A DNA stretch of 64,000 bases from Megalonaias nervosa. Taxonomy: Eukaryota > Mollusca > Bivalvia > Unionida > Unionidae. The position numbers and the translations under genes are program-made. This document shows positions 11,901 to 26,800 of this stretch, in pieces; within the stretch, counting starts at the first letter, position 1; every line of letters begins with the position of its first letter. Under the pieces are notes generated by a model. The model did not search any database and had not been told where the DNA came from. It saw only the letters and a program-made list of their open reading frames with translations. The stretch lies in contig JAECUM010003625.1 in assembly GCA_016617855.1 (NCBI GenBank), forward strand, positions 1-64,000, read 5' to 3'.

Positions 11901-14900
11901 TTCCAGCATCAGTTATTACGGATTTTATTAAGCCCTTTGAATCAAATGATCTCTCAGTCCACAGCTGTAATCAAATGATCTCTCAGTCCACAGTGGTAAT
12001 CAAATGATTTCTCAATCCACATCTGTATTCAAATGATCACTGACCAATCTAACACATAGCTAGTTGTAAATGTTTGTGTTTTGTGAATGTTTACCTATGT
12101 GCATTTAAACTCCATATTTTGTCATTTACATGGAATACAATTTTCATCTTATATCTCTTGAGGCAGGATCATAAAAGAATAGGTACAAGTTAAACATCCT
12201 ATTCATATACTCCAATAGATGAATCTCTAAAAATAGGAATCAATTAAGACATTGGAGACATATGACAATTTTTATAATTTGATAATAAACCACTCCGTTA
12301 GCATAAGTGGTTAAAGCATCCACCTTGGATGGGTGAGGTCACAGGTTCGAACCTCAGCCGAGTCATACCAAAGACATAAAAATGGTACTAGCGGCTGCCT
12401 CGCTTAGTGCTCAGCAATAAGAGTTAGTATTAGGACTGGTGTCAGGATAATGTGACTGGGTGGGACATCATGCTACATGTCTTTGGCATGATGCCCCAGC
12501 GCTAGACATCACCATAAACTGCCACACTGCAGACATTGTAGTGATATGACTGGAAAATTGTTAAAGCTATGTTAAAAATCCAAATCAAACACACACATAA
12601 TTTGGTAATAAGTCTATTTATGGTGAATATAGCTTTTAAATATGGAAACTTAAGTGATTTTGAGTACCTGGTATACACCTGTGAAAAGTAGTGAATTAGA
12701 TTCCTTCTTATTTTCAGAACACTTTACAAGTCTTTCCTACTAATAGTCTGACAGGAATGACTTGTCCACTTGACATTTCAGTGAATATAATGATGGACTA
12801 GTCCACTAATACACTACATACTGATGTGCATGCATTTTGTTTGCATGTTCTGAAGGAATTATACCTCTCTTTTGTACATTCAGTATGCACAATGCATGTA
12901 TAACACTATAGCATTCTCTCAAGTGGTCTAAGTCATAATATTTATTTGAATGTAGGAACAAATGGACAAGTCATGTAGGTTAAGCTGTATCATTTTGTCT
13001 TATTGTAACAAAATGACAATGCTGTTTGGGTTAGAAAATGTCTTAAAAATGCATATAAATGCAGATACTACTGAGTAACTTACCTGAATTCCTGGCAGTT
13101 CTACATCCATAAGTGGAGACACATTGCCTGATCTGCAATTCACATTAAATATTATTGACAAATAACATCCCTTTCATTTGCCTATACAAAATAATCATAG
13201 AAATTTAAAGTTATCTTAATGAGCTTTGGAAATGGAAGCAGTAAGAATGCAATAGGGAATCATTAACTTTCAGTATAATCCTGTGGTGGTTATTAACAAT
13301 AGGGGATCATTAACTTTCAGCATATCCATATCCTGTGGTGATTATTAACAACAGGGGATCATTAACTTTAAGAATATCCTGTGGTGGTTATTAACAATAA
13401 GGGATCATTAACTTTAAGAATATCCTGTGGTGGTTATTAACAACAGGGGATCATTAACCTTAAGAATATCCTGTGGTGGTTATTAACAATAAGGGATCAT
13501 TAACTTTAAGAATATCCTGTGGTGGTTATTAACAACAGGGGATCATTAACCTTAAGAATATCCTGTGGTGGTTATTAACAACAGGGGATCATTAACCTTA
13601 AGAATATCCTGTGGTGGTTATTAACAATAGGGGATCATTAACCTTAAGAATATCCTGTGGTGGTTAATAACAATAGGGGATCACAATCTGAATAAGATCA
13701 GATCTCCAATGTCATATGTGAAGATCTGATAGTGACTGCTTAGAGGTCATGTTATGGTGACCTATGTTATAACCATAACTGCTAATTCTTTCAGCCAAGC
13801 AGATAAAGTCTTATATCTTTGTATGTGAGAGATCGAGCATTATGCCTGAAGAGCATCAATGTGTGCCAAATGAATTGGTTTACTTTCAGATTTCTGAAAG
13901 CTGCATATTAATTGGCTAATTCAAAGGTCACCAGAACATGGTCCATAAGCGGTTGCCATCAGATCTTCACATAAGATAGTGGAGATCTGATTTGAAACAA
14001 ATTGTAGGGGATTAGTAACCTTAAGCATATCCTGTGGTAGTTATTAATGATTAGGGGTCATTAACCTTAAGAGTATCCAGTGGTGTTTATTACCAATAGG
14101 GGATCAATAACCTTAAGAGTATCCAGTGGTGTTTATTACCAATAGGGGATCAATAACCTTAAGAGTATCCAGTGGTGTTTATTACCAATAGGGATTATTA
14201 ACCTTAAGAGTATCCAGTGGTGTTTATTACCCTAGGGGATTATTAACCTTAAGAGTAACCAGTAGTGTTTATTACCAATAGGGGTTTATTAACCTTAAGA
14301 GCATCCAGTGGGGGTTTATTAACCTTAAGAGCATCCAGTGGTGGTTGATAATAACAGGGGATTATTAATCTTAAGAGTATCCAGTGGTGGTTACTAACAA
14401 CAGGGGATCATAAACCTTGTTATCACTACCAGATACTAAACATGTCACTGATGCAACAAAGAGCAAATGAACTAACAACTTACATGATAGTGAATGACAA
14501 TGTATTATGACAGGATGACAATGTATTATGGCAGTGGATGACAATGAATTATTTTACATTATTGGCATCTTCCAATGCTAAAAATTCAAAATTGTTTCTA
14601 TAACACCAAATTAAGTGTATTTCATTTATTCATTTCATTGCTACACAGTATCATTTTAAAGGTGCAAGAAACAATAATTCATTTGTGGAAACCATAGGAC
14701 TCCATTTAACAATCCTTAATTCATTTGTGGAAATCATAGGACTCCATTTAACAATCCCTATTTCATTTGTGGAAACCATAGGACTCCATTTAACAATCCA
14801 TAATTCATTTGTGGAAACCACAGGACTCCATTTAACAATCCCTACTTCATTTGTGGAAACCATAGGACTCCATTTAACAATCCCTAATTCATTTGTGTAA

Positions 14901-17900
14901 ACCATAGGACTCCATTTAACAATCCCTAATTCATTTGTGGAAACCATAGGACTCCATTTAACAATCCATAATTTATTTGTGGAGACCATGGCACCCCATT
15001 TAACAATTCTTAATTAATTTGGGGAAACTATAGAACTCCATTTAACAATCCATAAATTTCATAAACAACTGAAGTGCCACTTTTTGAAAAACCATAAAAA
15101 TTAATATGCACAAAAAAGATAAGGTTCAAAGAATCAATGTAACAATTGCTTTATTCAATGACTCAGGTAGAAAATGTTATATTTAAAATGAGTACAAGGT
15201 CTACACTGTTCCTCCAGCCCTTAGTTTAGGATCATTCTAGAATTAAATGTGTGATAAAGTCGAAAGACATTTTTAAAAAAGATTTCACCATCCATAAAAA
15301 TGTGAATTAGAAATGAATTAAAACTGGAGTCAAACAGATAAAATTACTTTTTGTTGTGGTTTTCTAAGACAGACATAAAAGTGAGCTGAATAATAATTTA
15401 TTATATGCCAAGATAATTTACAAATTGGAATCAGCACTGTACTGTCAATTACAGTTTGTTATAACCCAGTATGGAATGATACTGAGCAAGTATAATAAGT
15501 TTTAGTGACCCAGTATGGAATGATAATGAGCAGAATAAAATTTGTTAGTGATCAAATATGGAATGATACTGAGCAAGAATTAAACCTGCACAAATATCTG
15601 GCAGTTTTTTAAAAACTGAATTTGACATTATTTTCTTGTGGAAGCATGGCAGGGAAAATATGAGTGACTTCATGACAAAATGACATCACTCACAACATCA
15701 CATAACATTAACATGGTTTATTTTGTACTGATTTACAGTCTCATTTCAGGTTTTCAAATGATTCACTTTCACCAATAAAAACACAAGAAACTAATCAGAG
15801 GTAGGGCAATAATTAAGTACGAGTAGGAGCATTAACTGTTTAGTGTTTAAAATTCATACACTGTAATGAAAAGGGGGGGGTAGGAGTCAAATAATTTACA
15901 TAATTTACATCGCTTATTTGATTTGACACTCTAAAATGCTATGGCATGTAGGCCTTCATATGTATATGTACAAATATGGAAATTATGCTTCAAATAATTT
16001 ACTGTATTTTCCGTATTTGAACTGTGCATTTAAAAAATATTATTGGTGTTTAATCTTGAGTTTTAAGTTTATCATAGCAAGTACATACCAGCGAAGTCAT
16101 GAACAATGCTCCTATCAATTGTATCTACATACTAAAAGAGTTAGCTCCCATCAAAAAAAATATTCTCCACCTAGAAGGTACATTCTCTTTTCCAATCTGG
16201 TCATGCTAAATTCTAAGACTGATTTAACCAAGTCTGCAGTAAAAAGACACTTGGCATGCACTGAGATAGGTCTCAAGAAAAATTTAATGTTCAAGGCAGA
16301 ATTTTGTTATAGCTTTCCTCCCACAATGGCACATTCAAATCAAGAAATATTCATTAAACACTGGATATATGTTTGAGAGTTTTGACCAAAATGAGGTGTA
16401 TGCATTTATTAAGGCATCTGCAGATGTTAAGCTGAAAGGATACTCACTCTTCTCTGCTTTTTTTTAGTGCTCCCAGGATTTCTCCAATGTAAGAAAGAAG
16501 ACAGCATAAGGTGTCAAATAAATTCTGAAAAAGAGATATTGCAAGATGAATTACAAAACATACAATGCTGTCGGGCATTTCTGCACACGTACGGTTTCCG
16601 TCTACAATACTGAAGCAAAACGCATACCGAATTAGACCGATTGATGAAAATAAAATACTGCAATGCTTACCATTTGAAAAGAGGCAATTGTCACCAGAAT
16701 ATTCTGTTCAAAATAACATTAATTTTGGACACATGGGATACCACCTCCATGTTTTCATGACTCACGAGATGTCGGCCTATTCTGCACTTAGCTTTGAAAA
16801 GATATAATGTTTATTGATTGGGCTATGGAAATGAAATACATTACTTTGGACTGTTTCTGTCAGCATTTTGGTCGAGTAATTAGGTCAGGTTTATAGCTGG
16901 TTTTACAGAATTCAATGTAACAATGCCAATAAAAGGCAAGAGATATTAAGCAAACTAAACCAATCTTGTACAAAAATGAGTAAAGTTCAACATTTTATAA
17001 AAATAAGCTATTATGTGGAAGAGAAACAACAATGAATAGGATGTAATGTGTTTACAACATCTTGTTTATGGGGGAAAATTACTAAAGAATTTAGAAACAG
17101 ACTATATGCCGGGGAATTTCTTGAGAATCCTGTTCTAACGGTAAGTTGACCCACTGAGTAGCAGACAATTTTGTACGTGTGGGACAACTTCTTGCAAAAT
17201 TGGAAACTTGGATTAAGATAAAGAATTATTTTAAGGTATGCATTTCCATCTTTTATATAATGTATTTATTTGTATGATTCTAACAGATACATAGTAAATA
17301 GGATTTTCTGGGTTACAGGTTCAAGAAGGTCATGGAGTGGGTCTTCACGGTGACATTTAGAAATCACATTTTCATATGTATTAGGAGTCGAAATGTGGGA
17401 TATTTTTGTACACTTTATGAATATCACTTTTCTTCATTAAAGTATGATCATTCTTTCTTGATATAAAATGGATTTTTGACCCAAAATAACATGTGAACCA
17501 ATGCTGACTGAAACGACGTATCATTGCGCAGAATTACCAGATGCGCAGAATTGGTCGACATGGTGTTACTTATGAGCATATCACCAATACGCAAGACTGT
17601 GTTAAATCAGGGCATACATGTAAACATATTTGTCCTCTGAAGAGATACTACCATGAAAGGGTATTAAAACTTGATATACAATGAAAATATATTGTCCTCT
17701 GATGAGACAATACTAAGAGACATTGTTAAATCGTGACATGCACATAAATGTTTGGTCCCCTTATGTGACACTACCTAATGTGCTTTGGATCTTGACATAT
17801 ATTATTCTTCTATTCCATCATGTTCCCTTATGTTTTTATTTCAAAATTATATGTTTCCATGATGATATCATGACTTGTCAAATATGCAACTTGCGTTTCA

Positions 17901-20849
17901 TTTAAAAATGTTGCAATACAGATGCAGGCAAAAAGAAATCAACCAATTAAAGTCTTTCTTTACAATTACAATATTAATCTGTCTACTTTGTTTACATTTA
18001 TTATCAGCTCATTCATGTACATAGATCTATCACTGATCTTACTACATTATTTTGGGTGAATGACACAGCAGAATGTTTTCAATGATTCAGTTTTGGGATT
18101 TTGTTTTGTGATAGAATCCCCAGATCTTTAAGTTTAATAAAACTTTTCTGCACTGAGAAAAACAAAAGAACAATAATTTTCAAGCACTTCAAGAATTTTT
18201 GTGAACTTATTTTTTTTCTTCTTACATGAGAAGTGTTAGATTGCTGCAGTGTGTAACCTATGAATGGAATTAAGATGATGTGGCTTTCTGCTAATGCATA
18301 ACTACTAACATATTAGGGGGTAAACTTCAGACTTAATATTCTACCCAAAATTAACGTTACATACAGATGCAGAAGATATGACAAACTAAAAATGTATTCT
18401 TGGAACACTGATGGTCACGAAGTGCCTGAAATAATCTTATTGTAAAACTTAACCTTGGTCTGAAGGACAGATGGATGTATGAGTGGACATGGGTAAATGC
18501 TAAGATGTCAAAATTTTAGAAAACTTCTACTGGGTACCCGTCGATCTTAACGATCGGTTACCTGGGTACCCAATCAAAGGGAAATTAAATGTGTACAAAC
18601 CTGAAGTTAAGTCAACGTTCTAAAAAAAAAATTCACAGTATCCTATAAATATCACTACCTAATGTCATCTGGTACAAAGTCCAAAAATTCATCCTCATTG
18701 TCTGATAAAGTTCAGAAATCCTCCATCGTCGTGGTCTAATGATTATAAATATCATCAGACTCCCTTTCCTTGGCCTCACTGTCATATGTGGATGCTTATT
18801 TAGAGACTGAACTTGGGCTCTGAAAGTAACACTTCAATCATATAATTTGTGAAATCTATTCAAGATTGCAACTGAACACATGTCAGTTGTGCTGCAAGAT
18901 CAAATAACCAGCCTCTATTACTTGCCACTGTACCATACTGGCAGCTCAATTAAAGAGTTGTCACATGGGAAAACATGGGATTCAGGTCAGTTATTTACTG
19001 GAAGAGGCAGACCTCTGCTTGGCACTGTAAAAGTACATGTATTCGCAGCTCAGTCCAAAGGATTGTCAACTTGCAAAGTCAGTGCTGCCTTTACAAGCGC
19101 TGGCAAAACACTTGTATACGGTAAACAGGTACCCTATGGCTCATGGTATTACCTGGATTATTATCAAAGGGCAGGTACCCGAGTAGCCAGATACCCATTG
19201 GTATCTTTAAATGCTACATGTCCCTACCACTGTCAAGGGGGAGCTTAACAGATTTAACAACCCATCTTACAACTGCTGATAATGACATTACTGAAAGGCT
19301 GTATCAAGATCTTACTATTCAAAGATGAGACAAACAAAAATAGGAGAATATTTCTAAGAATTTTACCTTTCCTGATTTTGAATTTTGCATAACTTTCTCC
19401 AGTATATCTTTCTTGACTATCTGATTCTTGCTGGAAAAGAAAATAACATGACTTTACCAAGAGCAGCTGGTATATTATTAGTTCATAATTCAACATGTAG
19501 GTTTGTTTGTCGCAAAAGAATAGATGCAGATCCTGAAATGGGTAATTTTATCAAATCTACATTTTGTTTTTATTTCATGTGTTCTGTTTACATTTTCTGT
19601 TTGTGTTCCATCTGCATCTCATCTATCACCTTGTCATTTTTATTTATGGTCTCAGAAATACGTTCAGATTCTGCATTTATTGCTTCCAACGATTCCTTTC
19701 ATATCCACTTAACTGGAATGAAATGGAAATGCATTCACCAAAGCTGAATTTTCGCTTTTTTTTCTTTTTAGAGTGTCAAATGGACAGAACTACAGCATTG
19801 TATCCTGTCTTGATAAAGGTGTGCTTTAATGGAACAGCCAAGATATAAAATGCAAAAACCATTACAGTTATGATAAAATATAATCACAATAAGTTTAGAA
19901 ATACAGTTGCAGTCTAACTGTCATGCAAATTACATTTCTTTTGTGTCATTCAAAGAAAGATGTGATGGAACAGAGAAAACCATCAACGGTGTTTGTTTTT
20001 TAACTGCTTTGACAAGAACAAGGTCACAATTTGTAATGGCTGAAAAACTGTCAGTGTAAAGAATCCGATAATGGAGGGGTTTTTGACCAAGGAAAATTAT
20101 TAATGCTTGAAAATAATTTTTTCTCAAATCCAATAATGAAATCATTTTGCTCATCATTCATCTTTTGCATCTCTGCTCATTTTTTTGTCAAAATGCATTT
20201 AACATTTCATTTGCATTCATTCTGCATTTCTTTTTCTTTTGGCATTCCAGTTGAGTTCATTCTGCATTTCATTTGTTTTCTTTATGCATTCTGCTTGCAT
20301 TTTAAATTTTGATTTCACTGTACAATTAACCATTTCACAGTCTGTACATGATGCATGTAACGTTTTTCTTTATATTAGCTAAAAGCTGCATGGAACTTGA
20401 ATATGATTTTTCATACTCTCTTTCATTAACAACATCACATACCAATTAGTGATGTTATTTTAAGCTGAAAGTTGTATCACGGTGTTGTCCCACTTTAATG
20501 ATATCACGACAATAATATCAATGTTTATACTATTTCTTTACAAAGATCTCTAAAAGCACATGCCTTACCAAATGCTTAGGCCAATGTTACAGATCACAGA
20601 AATTTTAATTCCATTTGTTTATATAGTTATCTATTGTCTGTAGTCTATTGTTATTTATAAGAGAAATATGGATTGACTTAAATGTACTAACGCTGAGGAC
20701 ACAGTGAATTACAATAAACACGTTACTCTGTATTAGTGTTCTGTATTGCAATAAATTTGAAATGTACTCAGATGGGCAGGGCATACATGTGTGTTTGGTA
20801 CAAGATATCCCCAATCTGTATATTTAATTGATATCACTGCAGAATCTTT

Positions 20850-20892
<43 letters not shown>

Positions 20893-23800
20893 CACACACA
20901 CACACACAAACATGATAACATGACTAACAGAACTTGATGATGTAGCAAGTAATGTAAATTCCTCACCACTGCAAGATGCCAATTTACTGCAAGCAGCTTG
21001 TGGCATATAATATTATTCAACTCATTTCATCAATTTCATATTAAATGAAAGATCCATTATTACTTTGAAGAGATTTAACACAAAATCTTCATAGCGCTAG
21101 TATGCCACTCTATCTTCTGCTAAGACAAATATTAAGGTTTTGTAAAATGTTTTAGTAGCATTTATAACTACAAATACACATTTGATTGTACTACTGTAAT
21201 AATGTGGAGCACATGGATTAAGTCAAGCATACCTCAAATACTGATCATTGATCATTACAGCTGTAGCTAGGCTGCTGTAGAAGGCAGTGCTATAAATACT
21301 GATCAATACCCTTTATGGCTGTAGTCAGGCTGTTTTTCTGTGGACAGATGTGCCATAAATACTGATCTGTACTCACTACAGCTGTAGCTATTGTTATGTC
21401 TATTTAATTTGTATTGTATGCTTGATCTTTGTCTGTAACTGAAGATAAGAGCTTGGGCTTACCTGACTAATGTCGTTTTTAAAAGAAAAATATGTTTACT
21501 TGGATTTCAGTTCAGTACCTTTGCTTTCCCTTGGAAATTCTCTCATCTACCCAATTTTTGACATGTTCTTAAGTTCTAAATAAGATATTAGAGTTCTGGA
21601 AATGAGCTCTGACCCTCAACTTGGTCATTTTAATGTGTCTTAGGTTTTAATATCAAGTTCTGATAAAAAAAAAACCATTATTCATTCCTCCTTTAATTTC
21701 AGTAGGTAGAAGTATTTACTGTTGTGTTCATTTATCTAAATTATTCACTGGGATTACAAAGTGCTTATTAACTTGTGGACTAAAACACTGTTTTTGGATT
21801 ATTGAGGACTCATTCAAAGACATTCTGGATTATATCATTGTGATTCATCAAGATTATTGGTGCATCAGTACATTTGAGATTGGAATTCATTTGGAATACC
21901 ACCAGAATTCATTTTGAACACTAAACTTTTAGACCTGTGATACAACTTTTAGGATTATTTGGAATTTAATTCACAATACCTGAGTTCCTTTTAAAATTTC
22001 ACTTTGTATTCTAGCAAAATAAATTATCTGAATTTTACTGAAGTTGATGGTTTTACTTTTTTCTGTCACTTTGTTTCAAACCGTTGAGTTGTAACAGTAG
22101 GCAGTTGTCTTGTGGATGGATGGGCAACAAATATATGATCATTACTTGTTACTGCTGTAGCTTGGCTATTGTTTTGTTGATGGATGTGCTGTAAGTACTG
22201 ACCTGCCTGACCTCAATCAGAACAAGAAGCAGATCATCACAAGTGTTACTGTCATGTGCCTGCATGGGAGATCAAAATGGAAGTATTGCCCACCTCCTTA
22301 CTCCAAATATTCATCAAAATTTGCTGATTAGTAGCATCTATAATCTTTCTGGACACAAGAGATGTGTGCAATGTCCTTCCCACATCAAAATGTACTGATT
22401 ACCAACACCATTAATAGTCATGTAGACACAAGTGACATGTGCTGCTTACTCACCAGAACTGCAACCATCCTGTGGCTGCACGGAACAGCATGAGATGACT
22501 AGTGCCCTGCCCAACTCCTGCCAATGTGTCCATCACCACCATAAGTTCTGGAAACCCACCTGACTCGCCATTGGTTGACAAAAGGTTCTCCCCTATTGGT
22601 ATCAGAGCTGACAGAATAGCATGGCAGACAGTCTCATCCACTGGACTGTAACATAGCAGCATAATTTAATATCTATTTCAGTTTTACTAAGCTTTATGAG
22701 TATTACTGTTTTAAGTGTGTTTGTCTAGAAATTTTGTCTGCAGCATTTTCTACAATCCTGACTGAATAAATTTTGTGGAAACAAATATATTCAAGAATTC
22801 TGACTAAGTGATGAGAGCTTGGACAGTGGTATATCATTGATTTGTTTGAGTACAAGGTTTGATCCCTATCATCTTCACATGGATTCAAAGGATATATTTT
22901 GTTTTCTCAATGGTATTCTTTTGTTCTCAGGAAAGAAACTTTTACTATTAAGTTATGTTTTTCCAAGAATACTTATCTGATCACATTAACATTCAGATTA
23001 TAATCATGCTAAATGATGAAAATTTATCTTTACTGTTTATATCATATAGAAAAAGGGCAATAACTCTTGCTGATTACCTCCCCTTGACACCACCCGGTGT
23101 TGCCAGTAGTTTTTTTAAGCTGAGCAAACTACCAACAAGGATGCTTGCATAGTGGGATGGATGGGAGGATCTTTATGTAATGTAATTGGGTAAGCATTCT
23201 CAGAGAGATTTACTACAAAAATTGGCAGTTTCCTCTGAATACATTACCCAATGACATTAACATTTGTAGAATAGGCAATATGTGGAGGGAATGCCGAACA
23301 TCCTAGCTATACATTGGGTATCCTTGCAGGGAAGAAAGACTGGATTCCCTGTGTGAATGAAAACACACTCCTCCTTAAAACACCACAACCACTCAATCCG
23401 GTTAAGATGAATACTGAATTCTTACCGTCAAAGTTTACTGATTCAGGTTTTGACTCTGTGGAGCTAAATCCCAGAGATAAAAACTAAAGAAAGTTGACTC
23501 TGCATGCCAGCCAATAGCTTCTATGATGTTTCAGATCAAAATGTTGCACCTGAGTGACAGGCTCAGAGAGATCATTTAAATTTCAGGAGATGAAATCCTC
23601 ATGAGGTGACTGAGTTTTTGAGATGTCAACACACCGAATGAATAACCCACTTAAGCCATAAAGATCAAGCTTGGGAGGTGATATTGTTTCTATTCCACCT
23701 TAATGGGAAGAAAGAGTTGTTTGCTGTTGCCATGACTGGTCTGTGTGCTTCAAGTAGTACTTGAGGGCACAGACAGGATCTTGCATGGCTGCTGCTCTTG

Positions 23801-26800
23801 ACATGATAGATGAAAGGGATCATGTGACAACTCTCTGACTGTCCACTGATGGTAACCAGTTCTTGGGTATAAAGCCTGGTTGTGTCATGAGTATCACAGA
23901 GCCATCCAATCTGAACTAAAGACAGTTTGGGTCGACTGGATGGGCATGTAACTCGCTAGCCCTTCATGCTGAAGCTATCAGGAAACAGGTATTGCATGAT
24001 AAGTTTCAGCAAGATCTGGGCTAATGGCTCAAATTTATCTGAATTGTGCCACACTAAGACCCATGACAGACCCCAATTTGGGCTTAGGGATTTTGGTTTG
24101 TTCAAATAATTGGCTAGTAGGTCTGACAGATCTTTATCATGATAGATATCTCTATTGCCATGATGCCTAAATGTGTCTGATATCATGGAGCAGTAGCTTC
24201 TGATAACCGGCATCCACTTTTCTCCTCAGACAGCCAGAAAAACACTGACTAGTTGAGGAGTTTCAGGCACTCTAAGGGACAATGTTAATGACTCAACACA
24301 AGCACTTGAAAACATGCCTCTTTCCTTAACAAGCCTTCAGAGTGGAGGGCATTCTTGTTCTTGAGAATTCTCTCCACAACTGAAGGTCTAAATTCATTCT
24401 CTCTTGCAATGTAGTTGTGACGAAAGTCTGGCATGATGGAGAAAATGGTCTGGGAATGGGTGGAACACTTGTGACCATGGTTGTTTTTGAAGATTCACTT
24501 TGCCTATAATCCTCCTCTGTAGGTCTATCACCAGATCAAGTATATCACTGATCCAGGACTTGCCCCATCTGAGACGGGCTATCAGAATTATCTTGTAGTT
24601 CTGACCACTTATTTTCTGTACTAAGACCGGGGAAAGGAGGCAAATCCCCATATCCCCTCCGAACTGATGGTGAGTGATGTCCTGAGAGGGCAAGACAAAA
24701 GTGGTGCTATTTGTAGTTCCACCTTGTTGCAACAATGTCTAACATCGATGCCCTAAAAGCTTACAAATCTGATGAGAAACCGATGGATGAAGAGACCCTT
24801 CATCAAACATAACTTGATCCCTTCTGAGGAGAACAATGGCCATGACACTGAATCTGCTGGGAATGTGTCGGCTTAGTACGCTTATTTGAAGTTGGCAGCA
24901 CCAAAAAAGAAACTGCAAAATCAGCATGCATAGGTCAGACAATTTGGTGGCACCCCCCTCATGTTTGAGGAGACAATTCATTACTGAATGGTGTTTATGA
25001 TTTCAGGGTTCATGTGAAGAGGCAGTTCCCTTGGTCCCCATTGCCACTAGCTGTATCAATGTCTGGCAACAGTGTATCATAATTACTTGTAAGAATTTAA
25101 AATTTGTGTTGTCATCACCCTCTTTCTTGGCCTTGGTCAAACTTTTCAAAACCGTAGCCCATTCTCTCATATCACTGGTGCATATGCTGCATTGTACTGA
25201 GGAAGTATATTTTGTAAATGCAAGGCATGATTCATGCATGTCTTCCTTGGCCTTGAACTTGTTGCATTTATTGCATTTCATCAATAGGTTTCACTGAAAC
25301 AAGATAAAACACAACAAAAAGATATAAATTAAAGATGCAGCATGTTAGCAGATTGCTAAAACAACATCCCCAACTAATTGGGTGAGCAAGCAACAGGCAA
25401 TGTGTGAAAAAGAGTGAATTGTTGAAGAAAAAAAAATTGAATTTGCCTGAGAAAACTTTCATCATGCTAATGAGCTGTGGATTTTTTATCTTCAACTTGT
25501 TCATAGACTAGTAAATTATTCATATTCATCCATACGTATGCTTCTTACCTAGAGAAAGTTATGAACTTTGTGTACAAAGCAAAGCTTGTGACCTATGAAT
25601 GGGGAAACAGTAGGACTGGATTACCTATAATTAGTGCTCACTGGTTTTAACATATATGTGACTGTACTGGTGGCAGAACAAAAATGGCTTTTTCAAGGCT
25701 GTCAATCATACATACCATTTTATACTTACAAAACTGAAAAAAGAAACATTCTCTCCATGCACTACAGAAATTAGTGAGAACCAGTCTCTTGGGGACCGAA
25801 ACTGTTACATCAGTCTTTGTGACTGGTACAATGATGCATGGCTGAGTAACAAGATAAAGGCTATTGTGTGTATACAACCAGCTGTTAACTGATTATCTTA
25901 ATGCTGTAATCTTAAGAGCTTAGGCAATATGTGGGATTGTTTCTGAGGTGTTATTAAGTAACAAAGGAATCAGAGGTGGTCCATGAAGGCTTCTGAGTGC
26001 TAGATTAAAAATCTGCCATCCCTTGCCAGAGGTGAGATTAAAAGGATTTACTGATAAAAAAAAAAAGTCTGGTAGAAATACTTCAGTAAGCAATGCAACA
26101 TTGGGTAAACATGTAAGTGGCACATATGAACAACATCAAAAGTGTAAAAAGAAACTGCTTAAAGCAAGACATACTTCAGATGCTAATGAGCACTGCCGAT
26201 CCAATGTGTAAGGACCTTAGACAATGGTTGACATCAGGACCTGGAGGAAAACATTGCTTTACATGAAATATGTTGAGATCTGAAAAAACACACAAGTCAA
26301 TTTAATATGACTTTGTTTATTCCGTTTCAACAAAGCATATTTTAGACTGGATTCTTCATAGACCTGATGATAATATTCTACTGTCCTCCCTGGTGTCCCA
26401 CGAACTTGCATCAGATCACCTCTGCATTGTATGCCATCTTGATGTATCAGTCCCTAACCCTCCACCTTTATTTGCTACTATGAAAAACCTCCGTATGATA
26501 AATAGAACCCAACTAATGCATGACATCCAAGCAAACCTAACAACTTACCTCCTACAGCAGAACAACTCGATAACTGCTGGCATTCACTGCTTGACAAACA
26601 TGCCCCAGCAACCAAGTGCAGAGTATCAATTAAAAAGTGTTCTCCGTGGTATAGCAGTGTTAGGGACCAGCTTCGCACTGCTAAAAGAGACCGCCGTAAA
26701 ACTGAGAGGCTTTGGCTTTCCACCAGACTCACTATTCATAAGCAAATCTATGAAGACGCTAAGAAGAATGTCACAAACATAGTTCATGCAGTGAAATCAG

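Noticed and set aside
14651..14989. 112-residue minus-strand open frame with [13 protein letters not shown] repeats
   Set aside because: The 42-bp repeat is open in several frames on both strands. It is intronic and has no other support.
15936..16376. 146-residue plus-strand open frame
   Set aside because: No domain, low-complexity AT-rich composition, inside a UBR4 intron.
18880..19248. 122-residue plus-strand open frame
   Set aside because: No recognisable domain. It lies in a repeat-like segment.
26023..26211. Lys-rich plus-strand open frame as a transposase piece
   Set aside because: The resemblance to zinc-finger transposase text was too weak to name.
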